Below are positions 1 to 5,301 of a stretch of DNA of 5,364 nucleotides, piece after piece. The stretch covers positions 7,348 through 12,711 of the forward strand of contig DBQZ01000139.1 of the NCBI GenBank assembly GCA_002305435.1. Reading direction: 5' to 3'. Positions within the stretch are counted from its first letter, which is position 1. Each line of letters opens with the position of its first letter. Below the pieces are notes generated by a model. It ran no database searches. It worked only from the letters and a program-made list of their open reading frames with translations, and had not been told where the DNA came from. The position numbers and the translations under genes are program-made. The DNA is from Clostridiales bacterium UBA1381. GTDB taxonomy: Bacteria > Bacillota > Clostridia > UBA1381.

Positions 1-156
1 GTCCTTAAATGTGCGCAGATACTCCTCAATCGTCCGCTTAACGTCTGCTGATGATACCTTCCCGCTTTCACCGGTTATGTGCGTCTGGTTGCAGAATACG
101 CACTGGAACGGGCATCCTCGATGACTGACAAATATCGGTATATGGTATTCTTTCAT
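1..156 (-). CDS. Radical SAM protein, Elp3-like family, N-terminal fragment (cut by window edge)
   Basis: Only the first 52 codons are present; the gene runs off the left edge. The start is the ATG at 156-154, which overlaps the rnc stop in an ATGA arrangement, so translation is probably coupled to rnc; the upstream purine run (GATGGGG) is a weak Shine-Dalgarno. Residues 6-30 read IPIFVSHRGCPFQCVFCNQT followed by HITGE. Cys15, Cys19 and Cys22 form the CxxxCxxC motif that in radical SAM enzymes binds a [4Fe-4S] cluster and cleaves S-adenosylmethionine to a 5'-deoxyadenosyl radical. The IPIFVSHRGCP..C.FCNQ pattern resembles the Elp3-like / oxygen-independent coproporphyrinogen oxidase-like radical SAM proteins often found beside rnc and smc in Clostridia (from memory, not searched). 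The substrate cannot be told from this fragment, and no acetyltransferase domain can be confirmed. Radical SAM membership is near certain; the subfamily is an inference. Confidence 0.88.
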   Translation of the reverse strand, partial: MKEYHIPIFVSHRGCPFQCVFCNQTHITGESGKVSSADVKRTIEEYLRTFKD

Positions 157-827
157 ATAAGCCCCATCCCGGACAACGCCGCCTCTGCTGCCGCCTGTTC
201 CGCTTCCTTTTTGCTCGTACCCGTGCCGCTGCCGCAAACATTGCCGTCCACTATAACCTCTACCGCAAATATCTTGCTGTGTTCTAAGCCTTTTGCACCG
301 GTCATACGGTACGATACACGGCTTCCCGAACGCTTCTGCATTTCCTCCTGCAATATGGTCTTATAGTCCTTGTAATATTTCCCCGTACAACCAACTTCAA
401 GCTCCTCAGCCATCAGCGACATCAGCCAGTTTTCCGCCGCCTCAAAACCGCCGTCAAGATATATAGCTGCCAAAAGCGCCTCGAAAGCATCCGACACAAC
501 CGACGCCCGCTCTCTGCCGCCCGTCATTTCCTCGCCTCGTCCCAGCAATATCAGGTTGCCCAAATCTATTTTTTTCGCCACCTCCGCAAGCGCTGATTCG
601 CATACAAGAGTCGAGCGTATCTTTGTCAAATCCCCCTCATCCTTGCGGGACAGCTTGTGAAAGAGGTAATTGCTCACAATAAGGCTCAGCACCGAATCAC
701 CCAAAAACTCCAGCCTTTCGTTGCTCTGGGTTCTTTTTTCGTTGGCATATGAGCTGTGAGTCAGCGCACGCTCTAAATAACGGAGTTTTTTAAACTCGTA
801 ACCTATCTTTTTTTCAACTTCTGTCAT
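153..827 (-). CDS. rnc: Ribonuclease III
   Basis: Double-strand-specific endoribonuclease of the cytoplasm that processes rRNA precursors and cuts structured mRNAs; it works as a Mg-dependent homodimer. With the start at 827 the protein is 224 residues, close to E. coli RNase III (226). The catalytic domain covers about 1-145. The signature NERLEFLGDS lies at 36-45 with Glu40 and Asp44, and the second acidic pair is Asp113 and Glu116 in SDAFEALLAAIYLDGG. A double-stranded RNA-binding domain follows (about 154-221), ending in the typical GTSKKEAEQAAAEAAL helix. All four metal-site acids are present. The ATG at 827 is chosen because MTEVEKKIGYEFK matches the usual N terminus and AAAGG (839-843) lies 11 bases upstream. 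An in-frame ATG three codons earlier (836) has only 2 bases of spacing, and a GTG at 899 lacks a ribosome site. The TGA stop overlaps the next gene's ATG. Confidence 0.97.
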   Translation of the reverse strand: MTEVEKKIGYEFKKLRYLERALTHSSYANEKRTQSNERLEFLGDSVLSLIVSNYLFHKLSRKDEGDLTKIRSTLVCESALAEVAKKIDLGNLILLGRGEEMTGGRERASVVSDAFEALLAAIYLDGGFEAAENWLMSLMAEELEVGCTGKYYKDYKTILQEEMQKRSGSRVSYRMTGAKGLEHSKIFAVEVIVDGNVCGSGTGTSKKEAEQAAAEAALSGMGLI

Positions 828-838
828 TATATTCATAA

Positions 839-843
839 CCTTT
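839..843 (-). promoter_or_regulatory. rnc ribosome binding site
   Basis: AAAGG on the minus strand sits 11 bases before the ATG at 827 and only 2 bases before the in-frame ATG at 836. It favours the 827 start, although the spacing is on the long side. The difference is three residues. Confidence 0.6.
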
Positions 844-860
844 CTATCTTTTATTTTCCG

Positions 861-889
861 TTCATAACCCCGATATAGACTGCTCTCAA
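861..889 (-). promoter_or_regulatory. Candidate sigma-A type promoter for rnc
   Basis: On the minus strand TTGAGA (889-884, 5 of 6 to TTGACA) is followed after exactly 17 bases by TATGAA (866-861, 4 of 6 to TATAAT). Transcription would begin near 854, leaving a leader of about 27 bases that contains the rnc ribosome site. This would let rnc be expressed apart from the fab genes. The -35 element lies inside the 3' arm (minus strand) of the hairpin at 882-912. The match is moderate and found by eye, so it remains a candidate. Confidence 0.35.
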
Positions 890-912
890 CACTCGGCACG
901 GCTGCTGAGAGC
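882..912 (-). other. Hairpin in the fabF-rnc spacer
   Basis: On the minus-strand RNA, GCUCUCAGCA (912-903) pairs with UGUUGAGAGC (891-882): ten pairs, of which one is G-U and seven outer ones are perfect, closing an 11-base loop (902-892). No U-run follows, so it is not an intrinsic terminator. It lies 55 bases upstream of the rnc start and overlaps the candidate rnc -35 element. A role in mRNA processing or stability is possible but inferred. Confidence 0.6.
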
Positions 913-929
913 GATCCATATCATGCCAG

Positions 930-960
930 AATAGGGACAGAAAAATTTCCTGTCCCTATT
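930..960. repeat. Perfect 11-bp palindrome, REP/MITE-like, after fabF
   Basis: AATAGGGACAG (930-940) and CTGTCCCTATT (950-960) are exact reverse complements around a 9-base loop. It begins 9 bases after the fabF stop. On the fabF strand the 3' arm is followed by CTGGC, without a U-tract, so it is a poor intrinsic terminator in the direction of the genes; on the plus strand the tail TTTTACGG is slightly better, but no gene there needs it. GGGACAG...CTGTCCC palindromes resemble dispersed extragenic repeats linked to REP-type transposases; that assignment rests on memory and needs a genome-wide count. Confidence 0.6.
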
Positions 961-969
961 TTACGGCAA

Positions 970-2211
970 TTATTCATATTTCTTAAACACGATTGTCGCA
1001 TTATGTCCGCCGAAGCCGAGCGAATTCGACATCGCATATTTTACTTCCTGCTCCCTGCCTTCATTCGGAACTATGTCCAAATCACAAGCCGGGTCAGGTG
1101 TTTTATAATTGATTGTAGCCGGAATGAAGCCGTCCTGTATTGCCTTTGCGCATACGATAGCTTCTACTCCGCCGGCTGCGCCAAGCAGATGACCGGTCAT
1201 GGATTTTGTCGAGCTTACCGCTACCTTGTAAGCAGCATCCCCAAAGACCTCTTTTATTGCCTGCGTTTCAAACTCATCATTATACTTCGTCGAAGTGCCG
1301 TGGGCATTGATGTATGTTATATCCTCAAGCTCTGCTCCGGCATCCTTTATGGCAAATTCCATCGCCTTGGCTCCGCCCTTTCCTCCGGGAATCGGGCTTG
1401 TGATATGGTAAGCATCGTCTGTCGCACCGTAGCCGACCATTTCACATATGATGTTTGCTCCCCGAGCCTTTGCATGCTCAAGCTCCTCAAGTACAACAAA
1501 GCCTGCACCCTCGCCCATTACGAAACCGTCACGCTCTGCGTCAAACGGCTTTGAAGCGTGTTCCGCATCATCGTTCGAGCCTGTAGAAAGCGCCTTCATA
1601 TTGCAGAATCCGGCAAACGAAGTCGGCGTTATGGCAGCTTCTGCTCCTCCTGCAACGATTACATCGCTCGTACCGTACTGAATATGGCGGAAAGCCTCGC
1701 CTATGGCGTTCGTGCCGGACGCACAGGCGGATACCACATTCTCGTTTACGCCCTGCGCCTTTAATGTTATCGCTATCTGGGCTGCTCCCATGTTGGAGAT
1801 CATCATGGGTATGAAGAACGGGCTTACCCTTGTATTGCCTCTTGTCATCATTACTCCATGCTGTTCCTCAAATGTTTCTATGCCGCCGATTCCGGAGCCG
1901 GTTATTACTCCAACTCTCCACGAATCTTCCTTTTCCATATCAATACCAGCCTGGGCAAATGCTTCTTTGGCAGCCACAACTGCATACTGCGTATAAAGAT
2001 CCATCTTTCTGGCATCTTTTTTCTCTATATGCTCTGTAACGTCAAAATCCTTTACCTCGCCTGCAACCTGACATTTAAACGGGGCTGCGTCAAATCGTGT
2101 TACATTTGTAATACCGCTTTTGCCGGCTTTTATCGCTTCCCAAAATGACTCAACGTCATTTCCAAGCGGTGTTACGGCTCCAAGACCCGTAACTACTACT
2201 CTTCGTTTCAT
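970..2211 (-). CDS. fabF: 3-oxoacyl-ACP synthase II (beta-ketoacyl-ACP synthase II)
   Basis: Condenses malonyl-ACP with a growing acyl-ACP, releasing CO2 and lengthening the chain by two carbons. The 413-residue protein has the normal family length (E. coli FabF is 413). It is a thiolase-fold condensing enzyme with the nucleophile Cys163 in VSACASGTNAIG, His304 in NAHGTST, Lys336 and His341 in SSTKSMTGHLLGAAG, and the gating Phe400 in NSLGFGGHN. The Cys-His-His set marks an elongating KAS I/II enzyme rather than FabH (Cys-His-Asn). The start is the ATG at 2211 (MKRRVVVTGLGAVTPLG), with GGAGG 7 bases upstream. The frame stays open a further 29 codons to a TTG at 2298, but that stretch is AT-rich leader and includes the acpP-fabF hairpin, so it is not coding. 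It follows acpP by 114 bases and precedes rnc by 142 bases. Confidence 0.97.
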   Translation of the reverse strand: MKRRVVVTGLGAVTPLGNDVESFWEAIKAGKSGITNVTRFDAAPFKCQVAGEVKDFDVTEHIEKKDARKMDLYTQYAVVAAKEAFAQAGIDMEKEDSWRVGVITGSGIGGIETFEEQHGVMMTRGNTRVSPFFIPMMISNMGAAQIAITLKAQGVNENVVSACASGTNAIGEAFRHIQYGTSDVIVAGGAEAAITPTSFAGFCNMKALSTGSNDDAEHASKPFDAERDGFVMGEGAGFVVLEELEHAKARGANIICEMVGYGATDDAYHITSPIPGGKGGAKAMEFAIKDAGAELEDITYINAHGTSTKYNDEFETQAIKEVFGDAAYKVAVSSTKSMTGHLLGAAGGVEAIVCAKAIQDGFIPATINYKTPDPACDLDIVPNEGREQEVKYAMSNSLGFGGHNATIVFKKYE

Positions 2212-2218
2212 GAATTGT

Positions 2219-2223
2219 CCTCC
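2219..2223 (-). promoter_or_regulatory. fabF ribosome binding site
   Basis: GGAGG on the minus strand, 7 bases before the ATG at 2211. It settles the fabF start against the longer in-frame extension. Confidence 0.9.
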
Positions 2224-2231
2224 AGTTTTCT

Positions 2232-2319
2232 CGTGGTATGTATGTATATATAAACTAAAAATAATATTCTTTATTTGGTATGCTGCCATGCTGTACAAAC
2301 ATCACGGCAGCATACCACG
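2232..2319 (-). promoter_or_regulatory. acpP-fabF spacer with a 12-bp hairpin and a competing third arm
   Basis: On the minus-strand RNA, arm A (2319-2306, CGUGGUAUGCUGCC) pairs by 12 perfect base pairs with arm B (2287-2276, GGCAGCAUACCA) around an 18-base loop, beginning 7 bases past the acpP stop codon. A third segment, arm C (2240-2232, CAUACCACG), is an exact 9-base complement of the first nine bases of arm A, so A-B and A-C cannot form together. Arm C ends 8 bases before the fabF GGAGG. Between B and C lies a very AT-rich stretch (about 2241-2275) with no clear promoter. There is no U-tract directly after A-B, so this is not a standard terminator. The pairing is seen; a regulatory role is inferred. 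Confidence 0.55.
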
Positions 2320-2325
2320 GTTTCA

Positions 2326-2562
2326 TCAATCATGCTTCTCCTTGCTGATGTAAGCAAGCGCATCTCCAACTGTCTTAATAGTCTCAGCGCTCTCATCAGG
2401 GATCTCCATATCAAACTCAGTCTCCAGACCCATGATCAACTCAACAATATCCAGCGAATCTGCTCCCAGATCGTCAACAAAAGATGCCTCCATGGTTATA
2501 TCACCCTCATCAACACCCAGCTGCTCAACGATCACTTTCTTTACTCTCTCGAAATCGTCCAC
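2326..2562 (-). CDS. acpP: Acyl carrier protein
   Basis: Small acidic cytoplasmic carrier that holds acyl chains as thioesters on a 4'-phosphopantetheine arm while the Fab enzymes act on them. The protein is 78 residues, the normal length, and follows the classic pattern ERVKKVIVEQLGV...SFVDDLGADSLDIVELIMGLE. Ser36 of the DSLD motif is the phosphopantetheine attachment site. The start is set to the GTG at 2562 (first residues MDDFERVKK), because a full AAGGAGG at 2577-2571 sits 8 bases before it. A GTG at 2571 in the same frame would add three residues but is made of the last base of that ribosome site, so it cannot use it. It lies 85 bases after fabG and 114 before fabF, with hairpins in both gaps, unlike the packed genes upstream. 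This may let ACP, needed in excess over the enzymes, be expressed separately. Confidence 0.97.
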   Translation of the reverse strand: MDDFERVKKVIVEQLGVDEGDITMEASFVDDLGADSLDIVELIMGLETEFDMEIPDESAETIKTVGDALAYISKEKHD

Positions 2563-2570
2563 TCGTAACA

Positions 2571-2577
2571 CCTCCTT
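2571..2577 (-). promoter_or_regulatory. acpP ribosome binding site, decides the GTG start
   Basis: AAGGAGG on the minus strand, a near-perfect match to the anti-Shine-Dalgarno, 8 bases before the GTG at 2562. It overlaps the alternative GTG at 2571 and therefore excludes that start. It is the strongest ribosome site in the window, in keeping with high ACP demand. Confidence 0.9.
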
Positions 2578-2589
2578 TTTTAATATTGC

Positions 2590-2609
2590 GCAGATCTTTT
2601 AAGACCTGC
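2590..2609 (-). other. Hairpin in the fabG-acpP spacer
   Basis: On the minus-strand RNA, GCAGGUCU (2609-2602) pairs with AGAUCUGC (2597-2590): eight pairs, including one G-U, around the tetraloop UAAA. It is followed by GCGCAAUAUU rather than a U-run, so it is not an intrinsic terminator. It ends 12 bases before the acpP ribosome site. Upstream, 2610-2647 is AT-rich and includes a TATAAT, but no -35 lies at the right distance. It does not resemble the FapR operator as I know it. Confidence 0.5.
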
Positions 2610-2647
2610 AAAATTTATATATATCCATAAAGGATTATATAACGCTT

Positions 2648-3388
2648 TTACATCAAAAGACCGCCGTCAACATTTATAACCTGACCAGTTACGTAGCCAG
2701 AAAGGTCGGAAGCTAAAAATGCTACCACGTCAGCCACATCGCCTACATCGCCAAAACGTCCCATCGGGATGCCTGCATAGTACTGCTTCTTTACCTCATC
2801 GGACAGCTTATCCGTCATATCGGAGGCAATAAAGCCGGGAGCTACGGCGTTGCAGCGTATTCCCTTCTTTGCAAACTCTTTTGCGGTCGTCTTTGTAAGG
2901 CCGATAAGCCCAGCCTTGGATGCCGAATAATTTGCCTGACCGGGGTTGCCCATTTCGCCGACTACAGATGCGATATTGATAATTGAACCGCCTTTCTGCT
3001 TCATCATTATTCTCGATACAGCCTTTATGCAGTTGAATGCGCCTTTTAAGTTTATGTCGAGAACCAAATCCCAGTCCTCCTCACTCATTCTTAGCATAAG
3101 ACCGTCTCTTGTGATACCGGCGTTATTTACGAATATATCTATGCGGCCGAACTTATCAACTGCCGTCTTTACTAAGTTTGCAACATCCTCGGAGCTTCTC
3201 ACGTCTCCCTTTACGACTATCGCCTCAACTCCAAGAGCTTTTATCTCCTCGCAGGTCTGGTCTGCATAATCTGATGAGGGAATATCGTTTATTACAATAT
3301 TTGCTCCAAAGCCTGCCAGCTTCATAGCTATCGCCTTGCCTATACCTCTTCCGGAACCGGTTATAACGGCTGTTTTTCCTTTAAGCAT
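2648..3388 (-). CDS. fabG: 3-oxoacyl-ACP reductase
   Basis: NADPH-dependent reduction of 3-oxoacyl-ACP to (R)-3-hydroxyacyl-ACP, the first reduction of each elongation cycle; normally a tetramer. At 246 residues it is a classical short-chain dehydrogenase: cofactor loop TGSGRGIG (10-17), GDV at 61-63, NNAG at 88-91, and the catalytic Asn113, Ser141, Tyr154 and Lys158 (YSASK). The C-terminal VTGQVINVDGGLLM matches FabG. The ATG shares its A with the fabD stop (TAATG). Its likely ribosome site, GGAAGGA inside the end of fabD, is about 14 bases upstream, which is long, so translation probably depends on ribosomes arriving from fabD. Short-chain dehydrogenases act on many substrates; the place between fabD and acpP fixes this one as FabG. 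Confidence 0.96.
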   Translation of the reverse strand: MLKGKTAVITGSGRGIGKAIAMKLAGFGANIVINDIPSSDYADQTCEEIKALGVEAIVVKGDVRSSEDVANLVKTAVDKFGRIDIFVNNAGITRDGLMLRMSEEDWDLVLDINLKGAFNCIKAVSRIMMKQKGGSIINIASVVGEMGNPGQANYSASKAGLIGLTKTTAKEFAKKGIRCNAVAPGFIASDMTDKLSDEVKKQYYAGIPMGRFGDVGDVADVVAFLASDLSGYVTGQVINVDGGLLM

Positions 3389-4326
3389 TATTCAACACCC
3401 AATCCTTCCAATGTCTTTTCAAGCGAAGCCATATCCTCTACATTGAATATCTTCGCATCACGTGTTATCCTCTTCACAAAACCGCTGAGCGTCTTTCCGG
3501 GGCCTACTTCAACGAAGGTATCCACGCCGTCTGCAAGCATCTTGCGGATTGTATCCTCCCAAAGCACCGAATTTGACACCTGCTTTATCAAAAGCGGCTT
3601 TATATCCTCTTTCTTCTCTACATAATCGGCTGTAACGTTCGTTATAACCGGGATCTGCATATCCTTTACTTCTACGCCCTCAAGCTCCTTTGCCAGCTTT
3701 TCTCCAGCGCCGATTAGCATCTTGCAGTGGAACGGAGCCGATACCGGCATTTTTACCGCTCTCTTTGCACCCATTTCCTTTGCCAGCTCGCAGCATTTGT
3801 CAACCGCCTCCGGCTCGCCGGATACAACTATCTGACCCGGGCAGTTAAAGTTTGCCGGAGAACAGATACCAAGCTCCGAAGCCTTTTGGCAACATTCGTT
3901 TACCTGATCCTTGTTAAGCCCCAGTATAGCCGCCATTGCGCCCTTGCCAACGGGGACTTCCTCCTGCATATATTTGCCACGTTTTTTAACCAAGCGTACA
4001 GCATCGGCAAAATCAATAGAACCCGCTGCGATATGAGCCGTGTACTCGCCAAGGCTAAGTCCTGCTACAACATCAGGCTTTACGCCCTTTTCTTCAAGCA
4101 CTCTCAAAGCCGCCGTACTCATCGTCACTATCGTAGGCTGTGTATTTTCGGTTATCATCAGCGTTTCACTGTCGCCGTTGAATATCATATCCTTAATATC
4201 AAATCCCAAAGCCTCTGAGGCTTCGTCAAACGCCTTGTCGGCAACAGCGAAATTATCCGCCAGCTCTTTACCCATACCAACCGCCTGAGCGCCTTGCCCT
4301 GCAAATATAAATGCCAGTTTTCCCAT
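3388..4326 (-). CDS. fabD: Malonyl-CoA:ACP transacylase
   Basis: Transfers malonyl from CoA to the pantetheine of ACP, supplying the extender unit for FabH and FabF. The 312-residue length is typical (E. coli 309). The alpha/beta-hydrolase-like fold is marked by Gln11 in FAGQGAQ for the oxyanion hole, the nucleophile Ser91 in AGLSLGEYTA, Arg116 for the malonyl carboxylate (RGKYMQE), His200 in PVSAPFH as catalytic base, Gln249, and the late FVEVGPGKTLSGFVKR block. The elbow reads GLSLGE instead of GHSLGE, a variant I know from Firmicutes and not a defect. The fabK stop codon is part of its ribosome site (TAAGGAG, 8 bases before the ATG), so fabK and fabD are co-transcribed. The stop overlaps the fabG start by one base. 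Confidence 0.97.
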   Translation of the reverse strand: MGKLAFIFAGQGAQAVGMGKELADNFAVADKAFDEASEALGFDIKDMIFNGDSETLMITENTQPTIVTMSTAALRVLEEKGVKPDVVAGLSLGEYTAHIAAGSIDFADAVRLVKKRGKYMQEEVPVGKGAMAAILGLNKDQVNECCQKASELGICSPANFNCPGQIVVSGEPEAVDKCCELAKEMGAKRAVKMPVSAPFHCKMLIGAGEKLAKELEGVEVKDMQIPVITNVTADYVEKKEDIKPLLIKQVSNSVLWEDTIRKMLADGVDTFVEVGPGKTLSGFVKRITRDAKIFNVEDMASLEKTLEGLGVE

Positions 4327-4334
4327 TAGTTATT

Positions 4335-4340
4335 CTCCTT
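4335..4340 (-). promoter_or_regulatory. fabD ribosome binding site overlapping the fabK stop
   Basis: AAGGAG on the minus strand, 8 bases before the fabD ATG at 4326. Its first two bases are the last two of the fabK TAA stop, so a ribosome ending fabK sits over the fabD initiation region. Confidence 0.85.
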
Positions 4341-5280
4341 ATTTCAGCTTTTCTGCTATTTTCTCGAGTAATTCCTCGCAGCCCTCAAAATAACTTCTTA
4401 TAATATCAGCGCACGGCTCTATCTTGTGAACCATCGCCGCCGACTGTCCCGCCATCAGCGAACCCATCTGCACATCACCCTCGGCAAATGCACGTCTTAA
4501 GCCGCCTACTCCGAGAGCTTCTATCTCCTCAAACGGAGCGCCCTCTTTTTCAAGCTTTTCATACTCTCTTGTCAGCTTGTTTTTAAGCGCTCTTACCGGA
4601 GCTCCGGTACTGCGTCCTGTAACAACAGCGTCACGATCCTTTGCCTTTAGAACAGCCTGCTTATAATTATCATGGGCGATACATTCATCAGAGCAGATAA
4701 ATCTCGTTCCTACCTGTATGCCGTCTGCGCCCAAAGCAAAGGCTGCCACCGTGCCGCGGTTGTCGGCTATGCCGCCTGCTGCTACTACCGGGATGCTTAC
4801 CGCCTCTGCCACCTGCGGCACAAGTACCATTGTCGTAAGCTCGCCTATATGGCCGCCGGCCTCGGTACCCTCTGCGATAATTCCATCTACCCCCAGCTTC
4901 TCCATGCGCTTTGCCATAGCTACGCTTGCTATAACCGGAAGTATCTTTATACCCGCAGCCTTTATATCGGCTATGTACTTGCCGGGGTTGCCGGCGCCGG
5001 TAGCTACTACGGCCGGCTTTTCCTCAATTATTACCTTCATCACCTCATCGGCAAACGGGGACATCAGCATTACGTTTACACCAAAAGGCTTGTCAGTAAG
5101 CTCCCTTGCCTTTTTTATCTGCTCACGCACAACCTCAGCCGGAGCGCTTCCTGCTGCTATCAGACCCAGACCGCCGCCGTTTGATACAGCCGCTGCCAAC
5201 TCCGCCGTTGCAACCCATGCCATGCCGCCTTGGATTATCGGATATTCTATGCCCAAAAGCTCACATAATCTTGTATTCAT
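4339..5280 (-). CDS. fabK: Enoyl-ACP reductase II, FMN-dependent
   Basis: Reduces trans-2-enoyl-ACP to acyl-ACP, the last step of each elongation cycle, using FMN and NAD(P)H. The protein has 313 residues, near S. pneumoniae FabK (324), and a TIM-barrel flavin fold. The N-terminal IEYPIIQGGMAWVATAELAAAVSNGGGLG (12-40) is the typical barrel opening. His144 in EGTEAGGHIGE matches the conserved active-site histidine of FabK, and the phosphate-binding region is seen in VVAAGGIADNRG (165-176) and LGADGIQVGTRF (183-194). It shares this fold with nitronate monooxygenases, which score similarly in searches; the position between fabH and fabD decides for FabK. The ATG at 5280 has AAAGGA 9 bases upstream and follows fabH by 21 bases. 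FabK enzymes are known to be insensitive to triclosan, unlike FabI. Confidence 0.95.
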   Translation of the reverse strand: MNTRLCELLGIEYPIIQGGMAWVATAELAAAVSNGGGLGLIAAGSAPAEVVREQIKKARELTDKPFGVNVMLMSPFADEVMKVIIEEKPAVVATGAGNPGKYIADIKAAGIKILPVIASVAMAKRMEKLGVDGIIAEGTEAGGHIGELTTMVLVPQVAEAVSIPVVAAGGIADNRGTVAAFALGADGIQVGTRFICSDECIAHDNYKQAVLKAKDRDAVVTGRSTGAPVRALKNKLTREYEKLEKEGAPFEEIEALGVGGLRRAFAEGDVQMGSLMAGQSAAMVHKIEPCADIIRSYFEGCEELLEKIAEKLK

Positions 5281-5289
5281 ACGATTCCA

Positions 5290-5295
5290 TCCTTT
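5290..5295 (-). promoter_or_regulatory. fabK ribosome binding site
   Basis: AAAGGA on the minus strand, 9 bases before the fabK ATG at 5280, inside the 21-base fabH-fabK gap. No promoter is visible there, so fabK must rely on readthrough from upstream. Confidence 0.75.
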
Positions 5296-5301
5296 CCGAG
5301 C

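Noticed and set aside
828..899. 24-residue N-terminal extension of RNase III from a GTG at 899
   Set aside because: No ribosome site precedes the GTG, the start lies in a hairpin loop, and the family length of about 225 residues fits the ATG at 827.
1003..1554. Open frame of 183 codons on the plus strand opposite fabF
   Set aside because: It is the complement of a clear fabF gene, rich in Cys, Arg and Tyr, with no recognisable domain; it is a shadow of fabF codon use. The same holds for the other plus-strand frames, such as 3727-4218 opposite fabD and 4672-5184 opposite fabK.
2212..2298. 29-residue N-terminal extension of FabF from a TTG at 2298
   Set aside because: It translates the AT-rich leader and one hairpin arm, the family begins at MKRRVVVTG, and a GGAGG sits 7 bases before that ATG.
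2260..2298. Promoter for fabF: TTGTAC, 17 bases, AATAAA
   Set aside because: The -35 matches only 3 of 6 and the region is AT-rich, where such matches arise by chance; the bases are also part of the hairpin.
2276..2317. Intrinsic terminator after acpP
   Set aside because: The 12-bp stem is strong, but on the minus strand it is followed by AATAAAGAAT rather than a run of U, so a standard terminator is not supported.
2610..2647. Promoter for acpP at the TATAAT in the fabG-acpP gap
   Set aside because: The nearest TTGATG is only 11 bases upstream, too close for a -35, and no other hexamer fits at 16-18 bases.
2563..2647. FapR or FabT operator controlling the fab genes
   Set aside because: No palindrome in this or the other gaps resembles the FapR or FabT sites I know; any operator would more likely lie upstream of fabH, outside the window.
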